NCBI GenBank assembly: GCA_948467395.1 | Contig: CAOKDX010000003.1 | Coordinates: 124,001 to 188,000 of the forward strand | Direction of reading: 5' to 3' | Length of the DNA: 64,000 nt | DNA from: an uncultured Clostridia bacterium | GTDB taxonomy: Bacteria; Bacillota; Clostridia; Lachnospirales; Lachnospiraceae | Part shown: piece by piece, positions 46,936 through 55,883 of the stretch | Position numbering within the stretch: the stretch's first letter is position 1 | How the letters are laid out: every line of letters starts with the position of its first letter | The notes under the pieces: generated by a model | What the model was told of the DNA's origin: nothing | The model's input: the letters and a program-made list of their open reading frames with translations, nothing else | Databases searched by the model: none | Made by a program: the position numbers and the translations under genes

Positions 46936-47158
46936 TCTAATACCTCCCCGAGAATTTTTTAGCTGCCCGGCTAAACCCGCCGGGCCTATACCTCAACCGC
47001 TATCCCTATCATACAACAACATCATCTTGATTCATATAGCTTCATGTGTAGCGCACTATGCATTTTGTGAACTTATTTGAGAAGAAATACTATCCAGATA
47101 AAGATTGTTCTGGTATAATAATTGATAGTTCAGAAATTATTCACAGAAAGGAGCTGCC
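46936..47158. promoter_or_regulatory. Divergent control region of the GH97 and AraC genes
   Basis: Holds an extended -10 (TGGTATAAT, 47111-47119) for the AraC gene, two head-to-tail copies of TTCAT(A/G)T at 47031-47050 that could be an AraC-type operator, and a GCCCGGC/GCCGGGC hairpin (46965-46985) about 30 nt before the GH97 start. Confidence 0.5.
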
Positions 47159-48052
47159 ATGTCCCACAGCAAACAGGAAAAAAATCCCTCCGAAAAGCAT
47201 ACTCTTGAAGAAAATTTCATCAATGTGGTAGGATTTCAATGCCTGGATCATTTACAGAATAATGCCGTAGATATCTTTCTGTCTACCTGTGGTGTACAAA
47301 ACTGTCTGCCTGGCCATTTCTTCGGCCCAGGAGAGAGAGACCTTTATATCATTCATTTTATCTGCGGCGGAAAAGGATGCTATACGGCAGAGGGCAGGAC
47401 ATATCATCTTGCCAGTGGAGATTTCTTTGTAATCTTTCCCGGGACAGAAGTATACTATCAGGCAGATTCCGTACATCCCTGGGATTATCTCTGGATTGGC
47501 TTCCAGGGAGTAAAAGCCGCTACCTATCTCAAACAGGCAGGCATTGATGCGGAACATCTCACCGGACACTTTCATGACTCATCTTTTATCCTTACATGTG
47601 TACAGCAGATGATACTGGCAAGAAACCTGACTTATTATAATGAATTAAAACGACAGGCTGCCCTTCTGCAGATTCTCGCCACCCTGATGGAGATTCATCA
47701 TGAGACCCTCAGTAATGAGGAACAAAATGACTATCCTTACCGTATCTATCTCCAGCAGGCCATTGATTATATGAATGATCATATACGGGAGAATATAAAG
47801 ATCAGTGAAGTGGCTGCCCATATCGGCATTGATCGCAGCTACCTGTCCGGTATTTTCAAAAACACCTTGAAGATCTCCCCACAGGAATATTTGCTGACAC
47901 TGCGCATGGACCACGCTGCCGGCCTGCTGAAAAACACGAATGATAAGATCAGCAGCATTGCATCCGATGTCGGCTATGAAGACCCTCTTACATTTACAAA
48001 AATGTTTAAGAAATATAAGGGTATGTCTCCTTCCCAATGGAGACGAAAATGA
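47159..48052 (+). CDS. AraC-family transcriptional regulator with N-terminal cupin
   Basis: 297 residues. N-terminal ligand-binding cupin-like domain about 35-165 (ASGDFFVIFPGTEVYYQ) and two C-terminal helix-turn-helix units (ISEVAAHIGIDRSYLSGIFK, ISSIASDVGYEDPLTFTKMF). These sense sugars or oligosaccharides. It is divergent from the GH97 gene across a 223-bp region and is likely its activator. The lipoprotein gene begins 28 nt downstream. Confidence 0.92.
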   Translation: MSHSKQEKNPSEKHTLEENFINVVGFQCLDHLQNNAVDIFLSTCGVQNCLPGHFFGPGERDLYIIHFICGGKGCYTAEGRTYHLASGDFFVIFPGTEVYYQADSVHPWDYLWIGFQGVKAATYLKQAGIDAEHLTGHFHDSSFILTCVQQMILARNLTYYNELKRQAALLQILATLMEIHHETLSNEEQNDYPYRIYLQQAIDYMNDHIRENIKISEVAAHIGIDRSYLSGIFKNTLKISPQEYLLTLRMDHAAGLLKNTNDKISSIASDVGYEDPLTFTKMFKKYKGMSPSQWRRK

Positions 48053-48080
48053 AAATATTTATCAAAAAGGAGAAAGAAGC

Positions 48081-48677
48081 ATGAAAAAGAAATCTTTACT
48101 ACTACTTACATGCACAGCAGTACTGCTGGCAGGCTGTTCCGGAAACCGCGTATCCGATACAGTCGACAAAATCTCAGATTCCATATCGAAGGAGCAGGGA
48201 ACACCCGTCCCCACAGCCACGGCTGCACCCACCAGTACACCCGGTCCGAAGGAGACCAGCCTTGCCCCTGGCAAAAAGGGAACGGTTGGCGACTGGAAGA
48301 TCAGTGTAAAGAAGGTTTCCGTCAAGACGAAGATTAAGAATGGCAAATACAGCCAGTTCGAACCCCATAAAGGCAAATCCTTTGTGGTGGTCTCTGCATC
48401 TGCCAAAAACAATGGGGAAAAGGCCCAGCAGCTCCTGCCCCGTATGGGATTGGAGAACCAGATGATCAGCGCCACCCTGATCCATCAGGACAAGGACGAG
48501 TATGCTCCCACGGAACTGATCGCCTACGACAAGGATCTCGTCGCCGAGACTATCAAACCCGGCTCCACCAAAAACGGCATCATTGCCTTTGAGGTGCCGA
48601 AGAAGGCCGCAAAGCAGTTAAAGAAGATGAAGCTGCGCATTGGGACAAAGATGGATTACCTCGTTTATACATTCTAA
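48081..48677 (+). CDS. Lipoprotein, DUF4352-like
   Basis: 198 residues from ATG 48081 after AAAGGAG; an earlier open frame overlaps the AraC gene and was not used. The lipobox LLAGCS puts the lipidated Cys at residue 20. A Thr/Pro/Ser-rich linker (about 38-60) leads to a beta-sandwich (about 65-198; SFVVVSASAKNNGEKAQQL) like DUF4352 domains, which often serve in cell-surface or stress functions of unknown detail. Probably co-transcribed with the AraC regulator. Confidence 0.8.
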   Translation: MKKKSLLLLTCTAVLLAGCSGNRVSDTVDKISDSISKEQGTPVPTATAAPTSTPGPKETSLAPGKKGTVGDWKISVKKVSVKTKIKNGKYSQFEPHKGKSFVVVSASAKNNGEKAQQLLPRMGLENQMISATLIHQDKDEYAPTELIAYDKDLVAETIKPGSTKNGIIAFEVPKKAAKQLKKMKLRIGTKMDYLVYTF

Positions 48678-48691
48678 AGACATCCAAAAAA

Positions 48692-48729
48692 GAGTTCCAC
48701 CGGATACCGTTTATCGTCCGGCGGAACTC
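48692..48729. terminator. Bidirectional terminator between lipoprotein and hybrid kinase genes
   Basis: GAGTTCCACCGGA pairs with TCCGGCGGAACTC; it is followed by CTTTTC on the plus strand and by TCTTTTTTGG on the minus strand, so it can end both converging transcripts. Confidence 0.85.
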
Positions 48730-48743
48730 CTTTTCTATGCAGG

Positions 48744-51299
48744 CTATATAAAATACTTACTGAGTGTCCTGGTACAATCTTTCACATCAATGGGTTTTGT
48801 GATATGATCGTTCATTCCGCATTCCCTGCAGTGCTCCGCATCATCCGAAAAGGCGTCCGCCGTCAGTGCAATGATCGGCAGATTGCTGTCGGGACGGTCC
48901 AGCGCCCGGATCGCCTTCGTTGAATCATATCCATTCATAACAGGCATCCGGATATCCATCAGTATGGCGTCATAATATCCCGGTTCCGCTGCTTCAAACA
49001 TATCCAGACACTCTTTTCCATTGACGGCGCGGTCGATCACCAGTCCCATTTCCGACAGGATCGCATTGGCCACTTCCCAGTTCAGGTCAATATCTTCTGA
49101 AAGAAGGATCCGTTTGTTTCCAAAGTCCACAACACCTCTGTCCCCTCCGGCTGCTTCTGTCTCCCCAAAATCATCCATGTATTTGCTGAGATGCATGTAC
49201 AATGTGGATTTAAACAGCGGCTTGGCGATAAATCCCGCAATCTCAACGTCATCTGAGATGGCGCTCTCGATATCGTTCCAGTCATACGCGGAAATCAGGA
49301 AAAACGGTATCCTGTCGGTATTGATTTGACTCCTGATCTCCCTTATCACATCAATTCCGTTGGCTTTCGGCATCTTCCAGTCCATCAGCACAAACTGGAA
49401 GTCCTCCCCCCTGTCGTGGCGTTCCTTCATCCTCCTGACCGCCTCTTCCCCGTCCTGGCAGGACTCAGCATGTACGCCCAGTTCCTCCAGGTTTGACACC
49501 GCGCTGGCGCACAGCCTCACGTCATCATCCACCACAAGGATATTCCATGCCGGCAGCTTCATAGCCTTTACATTCACCTGGGCCTTCTTCATATCCAGTA
49601 TAATATGAAATTTGCTGCCCCGGTTCAATTCGCTGTCAATCTCTATCGTCCCCTCCATCATGTCAATGATCTTCTTGGTGATCGCCATGCCAAGGCCGGT
49701 TCCCGCAATATTCTTTGCCTCACCGGTCTCCTCTCTGGCAAATTTATCAAAGATGGTCTTCTGGAATTCCTTCGACATACCAATTCCCGTGTCCTCCACT
49801 ATGAAATGGGTCCGCACATATTCGTCTCCCTTTTCAGAGGGCTCCTGATAGGCGGTGATATTGATCCTCCCGTTCTCTTTCGTAAATTTCAGGGCATTGG
49901 ATAGTATATTCAAAAGCACCTGATTCAGCCTCACACCGTCGCAGCAGACCTCCTCTGCCATGATATCATGGATAAATACATCGAAATACTGGTTATTATC
50001 CTTCAGCTGCGGCTTAATAATATTGACCACATCATCCAGGGCATCCCGCAGGGACAGAGGAGTCTCCGCCAGTGTCATCTTACCGCTCTCGATCTTAGAC
50101 ATATCCAGGACATCGTTAATCAGACCGAGAAGCTGTTTGCTGGAAAGCTTAATCTTATCCAGGCAGTCCTGAAGCCTGCCCTCATCCCCCTTATTCTTCG
50201 TGGCAATCTCTGTCATTCCCACAATGGCGTTCATCGGAGTCCGTATATCATGGCTCATGCTTGCCAGAAAGCTGCTCTTGGCCATATTGGCCTGTTCTGC
50301 TTCCTCCCTGGCATTGTTGATCATCCGGATCTCTTCCATGGTTGTCCGGTAATACTTTATAAATATAATTACAATGACGATCAATATCACCACGATACAG
50401 ACCACCGTCATTATACTCCTCAATTGATCCAGCCGGGAAAGCATCCCGCCAAATACCTCGTCCGGCATGATCGTCACCAGATACCAGTGGGCATTTTCTG
50501 ACATGGGAGAACAATACATATGCTGGACTCCCTCTCTGGTGGATACTGTCTGAATAAAATTTCTGCCGTTCTTCATTGCCTCTTTTATTCCATTCACGCA
50601 GCCCACGGCGTCAGTACCGCTCCCCTTTATGACCTCCGTCTTAAGGCGCTCAAAATAATTTCCCTGCAGGTTGTCTCCGTTCCGGATAATATAATCCCCC
50701 TCCTGACTGATCAGGTAGGAATCCTCCTTGGAATCCTTGGAATCCCGGAACAGGGCGCTCTCCACCGAGCTCATATCAATGGCGGCAATCATGGCAATGC
50801 TCTTTGTCCCATCCGGCAGCGGGTACGCTGCCTTTGTTCCAAAGATAAATACCCTGCTTCCGTCCTGTTTTCTTCCTCTCGTAATGATATTGCCATCTTC
50901 TCTGATGGAATTCTTCAGCGTGACATCATCGATGCGGAGAAGATCTTCGCCATAGACAGTCACAACTCCGCCATTTTCCCTCACCAGGCCCAGCCACTGA
51001 AATCCCCTGACCTCTGTACTGGTGGCAAGCTCTTTTTTTAATTCTTCCCACTCAATCCCCTGATCGGCCGGCGTCCTCTTAATCATGCCGGCCACCTGGT
51101 CGACACGTATATAAGTAAAGGTCTGGAATTTCTGGTGCACCTGGGCGTTGATCTCTTCCATATAGGCATCACTGACTCCCTTGACGGCATCGTTTGTCTT
51201 CTCCTTCATCAATACGGTGAATAAAAGAAATATCGTAATGCATGTAACGATCAGTATGGTAAAGCTCCGTATCAGGAACCAGATTCTCTTCTTATCCAT
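48744..51299 (-). CDS. Hybrid sensor histidine kinase with two receiver domains
   Basis: 851 residues from ATG 51299 (GGGAG upstream); the longer frame overlaps the thioesterase gene. Membrane helix about 5-28, extracytoplasmic Cache-like sensor about 30-295, second helix about 300-322, then SMSHDIRTPMNAIVG with the phospho-acceptor His near 350, ATPase domain (NILSNALKF, DTGIGM, GTGLGMAI), receiver 1 (VLMDWKMPKANG, Asp near 640) and receiver 2 (ILMDIRMPVMNGYD, Asp near 780). No HPt domain or separate output regulator is adjacent. Its start lies right at the thioesterase stop, so both genes are likely one transcript. Confidence 0.93.
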   Translation of the reverse strand: MDKKRIWFLIRSFTILIVTCITIFLLFTVLMKEKTNDAVKGVSDAYMEEINAQVHQKFQTFTYIRVDQVAGMIKRTPADQGIEWEELKKELATSTEVRGFQWLGLVRENGGVVTVYGEDLLRIDDVTLKNSIREDGNIITRGRKQDGSRVFIFGTKAAYPLPDGTKSIAMIAAIDMSSVESALFRDSKDSKEDSYLISQEGDYIIRNGDNLQGNYFERLKTEVIKGSGTDAVGCVNGIKEAMKNGRNFIQTVSTREGVQHMYCSPMSENAHWYLVTIMPDEVFGGMLSRLDQLRSIMTVVCIVVILIVIVIIFIKYYRTTMEEIRMINNAREEAEQANMAKSSFLASMSHDIRTPMNAIVGMTEIATKNKGDEGRLQDCLDKIKLSSKQLLGLINDVLDMSKIESGKMTLAETPLSLRDALDDVVNIIKPQLKDNNQYFDVFIHDIMAEEVCCDGVRLNQVLLNILSNALKFTKENGRINITAYQEPSEKGDEYVRTHFIVEDTGIGMSKEFQKTIFDKFAREETGEAKNIAGTGLGMAITKKIIDMMEGTIEIDSELNRGSKFHIILDMKKAQVNVKAMKLPAWNILVVDDDVRLCASAVSNLEELGVHAESCQDGEEAVRRMKERHDRGEDFQFVLMDWKMPKANGIDVIREIRSQINTDRIPFFLISAYDWNDIESAISDDVEIAGFIAKPLFKSTLYMHLSKYMDDFGETEAAGGDRGVVDFGNKRILLSEDIDLNWEVANAILSEMGLVIDRAVNGKECLDMFEAAEPGYYDAILMDIRMPVMNGYDSTKAIRALDRPDSNLPIIALTADAFSDDAEHCRECGMNDHITKPIDVKDCTRTLSKYFI

Positions 51300-51303
51300 T
51301 GAT

Positions 51304-51798
51304 TCAAAACTCCCTTCTGTCATCCTCCATCAGATATGGCATTTCCTCGTGTGAATCGCAGTCTTCCGCTATGGCAGCTGCAGGCATTTTTATGTATTTG
51401 ATATTGCCGCTGGCAAGAACATTCCCATCCATGTCCATGATCTTTGCATCGGTTACAAAAAATTTGCTGTTTTCCCTTATGATCATGCCCTTTCCAAGCA
51501 GATCCGTACTATATGGCACCGGTTTCCGGTATTTGGTATCCAGAGAAAGCGTTACGCCAAAGGTTTCCTCTGACCGGTTCTTCGCCCAGAGAGACCGGAG
51601 CCCCATCTCGTCCAGCATTGCCGTGACCAGGCCGCCATGAACCCTGCCGGGATAGCTCTGGTGCTGCGGACGGTACTGGAACATCGTCATCACACTGCCG
51701 TCCTCCATATTATAAAAAGGGGCGCGCACTCCGTATTCATTGTCCAATCCGCATATCATACACATTCTGCTGTTCCGCTGTTTACTGATTACTTTCAT
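51304..51798 (-). CDS. PaaI-type thioesterase (hotdog fold)
   Basis: 164 residues from ATG 51798 (GGAGGAATCA upstream). The hotdog signature VHGGLVTAMLDEMG carries the conserved His-Gly-Gly and the Asp/Glu that activates water, followed by VTLSLDTKYRKPVP. A Cys pair near the start (MCMICG) is like a small zinc-binding prefix. It hydrolyses acyl-CoA thioesters; substrate unknown. Next gene is the hybrid kinase. Confidence 0.85.
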   Translation of the reverse strand: MKVISKQRNSRMCMICGLDNEYGVRAPFYNMEDGSVMTMFQYRPQHQSYPGRVHGGLVTAMLDEMGLRSLWAKNRSEETFGVTLSLDTKYRKPVPYSTDLLGKGMIIRENSKFFVTDAKIMDMDGNVLASGNIKYIKMPAAAIAEDCDSHEEMPYLMEDDRREF

Positions 51799-51851
51799 TG
51801 ATTCCTCCATTTACATATATCCCACTGCCCCAGCTTATCGTTGAAGCGGAG

Positions 51852-51886
51852 AAAGGAGTTCTGTTATCGGACAACAGAACTCCTTT
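51852..51886 (-). terminator. Terminator after serA
   Basis: AAAGGAGTTCTGTT and its complement AACAGAACTCCTTT form a 14-bp perfect stem with a 7-nt loop, 18 nt after the serA stop codon. Confidence 0.75.
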
Positions 51887-51903
51887 TGTGATCATCTGAT
51901 AAG

Positions 51904-53067
51904 TTACTTGATGACACGAACCCGGATTACGTTGCTAAGGGATTCCAGTTCCTTCACTACCTGATCGGTGGAGCTTGAACAGATATCAAGAATCGTATAG
52001 GCGTAATCGCCGCGGCTCTTGGTCACCATTGTTTCTATATTCACACCATCCTTCGAGAACAGCGCCGTAAACCGGCTCAGCATATTAGGCACATTTTTGT
52101 GGCAGATGGTGATACGCCCCTCGGTGGAACATACCCCGGCGTCACAATTCGGATAATTTACCGAATTCTTAATATTGCCGTTCTCAATAAAGTCACGGAT
52201 CTCACGGACGGCAAGCTTCGCACAGTTATCCTCTGATTCCTGTGTAGATGCGCCGAGATGAGGAGTAACGGTGGTATTGGGAAGATTGACTGTGGTAGGA
52301 TTCGGGAAATCCACCACATATCTTCCCACCCTGCCGGACTCCAGCGCCTCTTTGATATCCTCTTCATTCACCAGCGTGTCGCGGGAGAAATTCAGCAGCA
52401 CGACGCCGTCCTTCATCTTAGCAAAGGCTTCCTTATTGAACATTCCCTTCGTGGAGTCCAGAAGCGGGACATGAACGGTAATATAATCACACATAGCATA
52501 CAGCTCTTCATTGGTCTTTACCATAGTGACGTCACGGGACATGTTCAGGGCATGCTCCACTGACAGATACGGATCGCAGCCATATACATCCATACCGAGC
52601 CGGTTCGCCGCATTCGCCACCAGCACACCGATGGCTCCCAGACCGATGATCCCCAGCTTCTTACCCTTGATCTCTGTCCCGGCAAATGCCTTTTTCGCTT
52701 TCTCAGCCGATTTCGCCACACCGGCATCCCCTTTATTTTCCTGGCACCACTGGATTCCTCCTGTGATGTCACGGGCGGCCAGCAGCATGGATGCGATAAC
52801 AAGCTCCTTTACCCCGTTGGCATTGGCTCCCGGTGTATTAAATACAACGATTCCCTGATCCGCACACTTTTCCAGCGGAATATTGTTGACACCTGCGCCT
52901 GCTCTGGCAATGGCAAGCAGATGCTCCGGCAGATCCATATCATGCATTACCGCACTCCGCACCAGAACGGCATCTGCCTCCGCCATCGTATCCGTCATCT
53001 CATAATTGTCCGTCAGCATATCCAGACCGCATGCCGCGATCGGATTTAAGCAGTTTATCTTTGTCAT
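51904..53067 (-). CDS. serA: D-3-phosphoglycerate dehydrogenase
   Basis: 387 residues, the short form with one C-terminal ACT domain (about 320-387, FSKDGVNIETMVTKS). NAD-binding motif GLGAIGVLVANAANRLG near 145 and catalytic region with His in TPHLGASTQESEDNC. First step of serine synthesis. It overlaps serC by one base (TAATG) and is the last gene of the amino-acid operon. The ACT domain suggests feedback by serine. Confidence 0.96.
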   Translation of the reverse strand: MTKINCLNPIAACGLDMLTDNYEMTDTMAEADAVLVRSAVMHDMDLPEHLLAIARAGAGVNNIPLEKCADQGIVVFNTPGANANGVKELVIASMLLAARDITGGIQWCQENKGDAGVAKSAEKAKKAFAGTEIKGKKLGIIGLGAIGVLVANAANRLGMDVYGCDPYLSVEHALNMSRDVTMVKTNEELYAMCDYITVHVPLLDSTKGMFNKEAFAKMKDGVVLLNFSRDTLVNEEDIKEALESGRVGRYVVDFPNPTTVNLPNTTVTPHLGASTQESEDNCAKLAVREIRDFIENGNIKNSVNYPNCDAGVCSTEGRITICHKNVPNMLSRFTALFSKDGVNIETMVTKSRGDYAYTILDICSSSTDQVVKELESLSNVIRVRVIK

Positions 53068-54149
53068 TATGCATTTGCCTCCTCAAATTTTTTCATAAAC
53101 TCAACCAGTTTTTCCACACCCTCTTTTGGCATCGCATTATAGATGCTGGCACGCATGCCTCCCACCGTGCGGTGGCCCTTGAGATTTTCAAATCCCGCTT
53201 CCTTCGCCTCTGCCACAAACTTCGCATCCAGTTCTTCACTGCCCGTTATAAAAGGCACATTCATCAGGGAGCGGTCCTCCTTACGGACGGTTCCCCTGAA
53301 AAGGCTGGAGGAGTCAAGAAAGTCATAGAGAATCTGTGCTTTCTCGATATTTTTCTTCTGCATCTCCTTCAGACCGCCCATCTTTTTGATCCATTTAAAT
53401 ACCTTGCCGCATATATAGATTCCGTACGCCGGTGGTGTGTTATACAGAGACCCGGCATCGGCATGAGTCTTATACTGGAGCATGGTAGGCACCTTCTCAT
53501 CTACCTTCTCCGGAATCAGGTCTTCCCGGATGATGACGATCACCACGCCGGCAGGACCAATGTTTTTCTGGACGCCGCCATAGATCACGCCGTACTTCGA
53601 CACATCTACCGGCTCGGATAAAAAGCAGGAAGATACGTCTGCCACCAGGGTCTTACCCTTCGTATTGGGAAGAGTTTTAAACTTCGTCCCATAGATTGTA
53701 TTATTTTCGCAGATATATACATAATCCGCATCGTCGTCGATGGGAAGATCGGAGCAGTCTGGGATATAAGAAAATGTCTCATCCTCCGAAGAGGCAATCT
53801 TCACTGCCTTACCATATTTGCACCCTTCCTGGTATGCCTTCTTGGCCCACTGCCCTGTGACAATATAATCTGCCACTCCATTTTTCATCAGGTTCATAGG
53901 AATCATGGCGAACTGCTGGGAAGCGCCTCCCTGCAGAAACAATACCTTATAATTATCCGGGATATCCATCAGGTCACGGAGATCCTGCTCCGCCTCCTTG
54001 ATGATCGTATCGTATGCTTTGGAACGATGGCTCATCTCCATTACGGACATGCCGGTTCCTTTATAATCCAGCATTTCATCTGCTGCCTCTCTCAGTACCT
54101 CCTCCGGCAGCACCGCCGGACCTGCTGAAAAATTGTATACTCTGCTCAT
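53067..54149 (-). CDS. serC: Phosphoserine aminotransferase
   Basis: 360 residues: NFSAGPAVLPEEVL start, GGASQQFAMIPMNL, and the PLP lysine in YGGVQKNIGPAG. Converts 3-phosphohydroxypyruvate to phosphoserine with glutamate. It follows ilvB by 15 nt, so serine genes are wired into a branched-chain amino-acid operon. Confidence 0.97.
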   Translation of the reverse strand: MSRVYNFSAGPAVLPEEVLREAADEMLDYKGTGMSVMEMSHRSKAYDTIIKEAEQDLRDLMDIPDNYKVLFLQGGASQQFAMIPMNLMKNGVADYIVTGQWAKKAYQEGCKYGKAVKIASSEDETFSYIPDCSDLPIDDDADYVYICENNTIYGTKFKTLPNTKGKTLVADVSSCFLSEPVDVSKYGVIYGGVQKNIGPAGVVIVIIREDLIPEKVDEKVPTMLQYKTHADAGSLYNTPPAYGIYICGKVFKWIKKMGGLKEMQKKNIEKAQILYDFLDSSSLFRGTVRKEDRSLMNVPFITGSEELDAKFVAEAKEAGFENLKGHRTVGGMRASIYNAMPKEGVEKLVEFMKKFEEANA

Positions 54150-54164
54150 TTTCTATTCCTCCTC

Positions 54165-55859
54165 TTATTCGTTATCCTTTTCTCGTTCCCTCTGATCCTT
54201 CTCATCAAAGGATTCCTCAATGGCTGCGCCGGGTGCCACCATGGGCCAGACCTTTTCGTCCTGTGGGATCACTACCTCAATCACCACCGGTTCCCCGGCT
54301 GCCAGCGCCTCTTTCAGAGCGTCATCTACTTCCTCTTTCTTCGTCACACGGATGGCCTTCGCCCCCATTGCCTCAGACACCCTGCAGAAATCCATTTTAT
54401 CTTCCAGGATCGTGCTGGAATAGCGTTTCCCATAAAACAATGTCTGCCACTGGCGTACCATGCCCAGAGCATGATTGTTGAAAACCACCTGGATAATCGG
54501 AACATTGTAACGGGCCGCTGTGGCAATCTCATTCATATTCATACGGAAACATCCGTCTCCGGCAATATTGATCACCGTCTTCTCCGGCATACCGATCTTC
54601 GCCCCGATGCAGGCGCCAAGTCCGTATCCCATTGTTCCCATGCCGCCGGAGGTCAGGAGCTGTCTCGGACGGCGGTACTTGTAATACTGTGCCGCCCACA
54701 TCTGATGCTGGCCTACATCCGTCGTAATAATGGCTTCATTCTCCGTCAGTTCACTGATCCTCTCGATAACATAAGGTCCTGTAAGCACCTCCTGATTGTA
54801 ATTCATCGGAAGTGCTTCCTTCCTCGCCATCACCTTGTCGATCCATTCCTTGTGGTACTGCTGTTCCAGCTTCTTGTTCAAGATCTCCAGGATAGATTTG
54901 AGATCACCTACAATGGAGTAATCAATCTGTATGTTTTTGTTTATCTCCACCGGATCAATATCAATCTGAACAATCTTTGCCCGGCTGGCAAATTTCTCTG
55001 CATTTCCAATGACACGGTCAGAAAAACGGGAACCCAGCACAAGCAGCAGATCGCATTCCGTCACGCTCTTATTGGCCGTCTTTGTGCCGTGCATACCGAG
55101 CATTCCCGTATAATACGGATCATTTCCGTCAAATGCCCCCTTGCCCATAAGGGAGTCCGTAACCGGTGCGTCCACCTTTCTTACGAATTCCTTCAGCTCA
55201 GCATCGGCTCCTGAGATCACCGTGCCGCCGCCGGCAAAGATCATTGGCTTATCCGATTCCCGGATCACCTTCAGTACGGCGTCAATATCATCCTGACTGA
55301 TAGTGTCCACCTTCCGCTGAATGATCTCCGGCGTCTGCGGTGCAAAATCTGTCAGGGCTGCCGTGACATCCTTGGTCACATCCACAAGAACCGGTCCCGG
55401 TCTCCCCGTCTGTGCAATCTTAAATGCCCGTCGCATGGCGCCCGCGAGATTATTTACATCCTTTACAATAAAACTATGCTTCGTAATCGGCATTGTGATT
55501 CCTGCGATATCAACTTCCTGAAAGGAATCCTTCCCCAGCAGTGAGAGCGCTACGTTACAGGTAATGGCCACCATCGGTACAGAATCCATATAAGCCGTTG
55601 CAATACCGGTGACCAGATTGGTCGCCCCCGGGCCGCTGGTGGCCATACATACACCAACCCTGCCTGTCGCCCTGGCGTAGCCGTCCGCTGCGTGGGACGC
55701 TCCCTGCTCATGAGATGTCAGGATATGGCGGATCCGGTCCTGGTAGCGGTACAGCTCGTCATAGACATTCAGGATCGCTCCCCCTGGATAACCGAAAATC
55801 GTGTCTACCCCCTGTTCCAACAAACACTCAATTATGATCTGTGAGCCGTTTAACTGCAT
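54165..55859 (-). CDS. ilvB: Acetolactate synthase, large subunit
   Basis: 564 residues. GYPGGAILNVYDELYR with the thiamine-activating Glu in TSHEQGASHAADGYAR near 50, FAD-binding middle domain and the ThDP/Mg motif GDGCFRMNMNEIATAARYNV ending in FNN. Condenses pyruvate (or 2-ketobutyrate) to acetolactate (acetohydroxybutyrate). No regulatory-subunit gene (ilvN/ilvH) is next to it, which is notable for a biosynthetic enzyme. Confidence 0.95.
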   Translation of the reverse strand: MQLNGSQIIIECLLEQGVDTIFGYPGGAILNVYDELYRYQDRIRHILTSHEQGASHAADGYARATGRVGVCMATSGPGATNLVTGIATAYMDSVPMVAITCNVALSLLGKDSFQEVDIAGITMPITKHSFIVKDVNNLAGAMRRAFKIAQTGRPGPVLVDVTKDVTAALTDFAPQTPEIIQRKVDTISQDDIDAVLKVIRESDKPMIFAGGGTVISGADAELKEFVRKVDAPVTDSLMGKGAFDGNDPYYTGMLGMHGTKTANKSVTECDLLLVLGSRFSDRVIGNAEKFASRAKIVQIDIDPVEINKNIQIDYSIVGDLKSILEILNKKLEQQYHKEWIDKVMARKEALPMNYNQEVLTGPYVIERISELTENEAIITTDVGQHQMWAAQYYKYRRPRQLLTSGGMGTMGYGLGACIGAKIGMPEKTVINIAGDGCFRMNMNEIATAARYNVPIIQVVFNNHALGMVRQWQTLFYGKRYSSTILEDKMDFCRVSEAMGAKAIRVTKKEEVDDALKEALAAGEPVVIEVVIPQDEKVWPMVAPGAAIEESFDEKDQREREKDNE

Positions 55860-55883
55860 ACTCTATCTCTCCTTTTTTGTATA

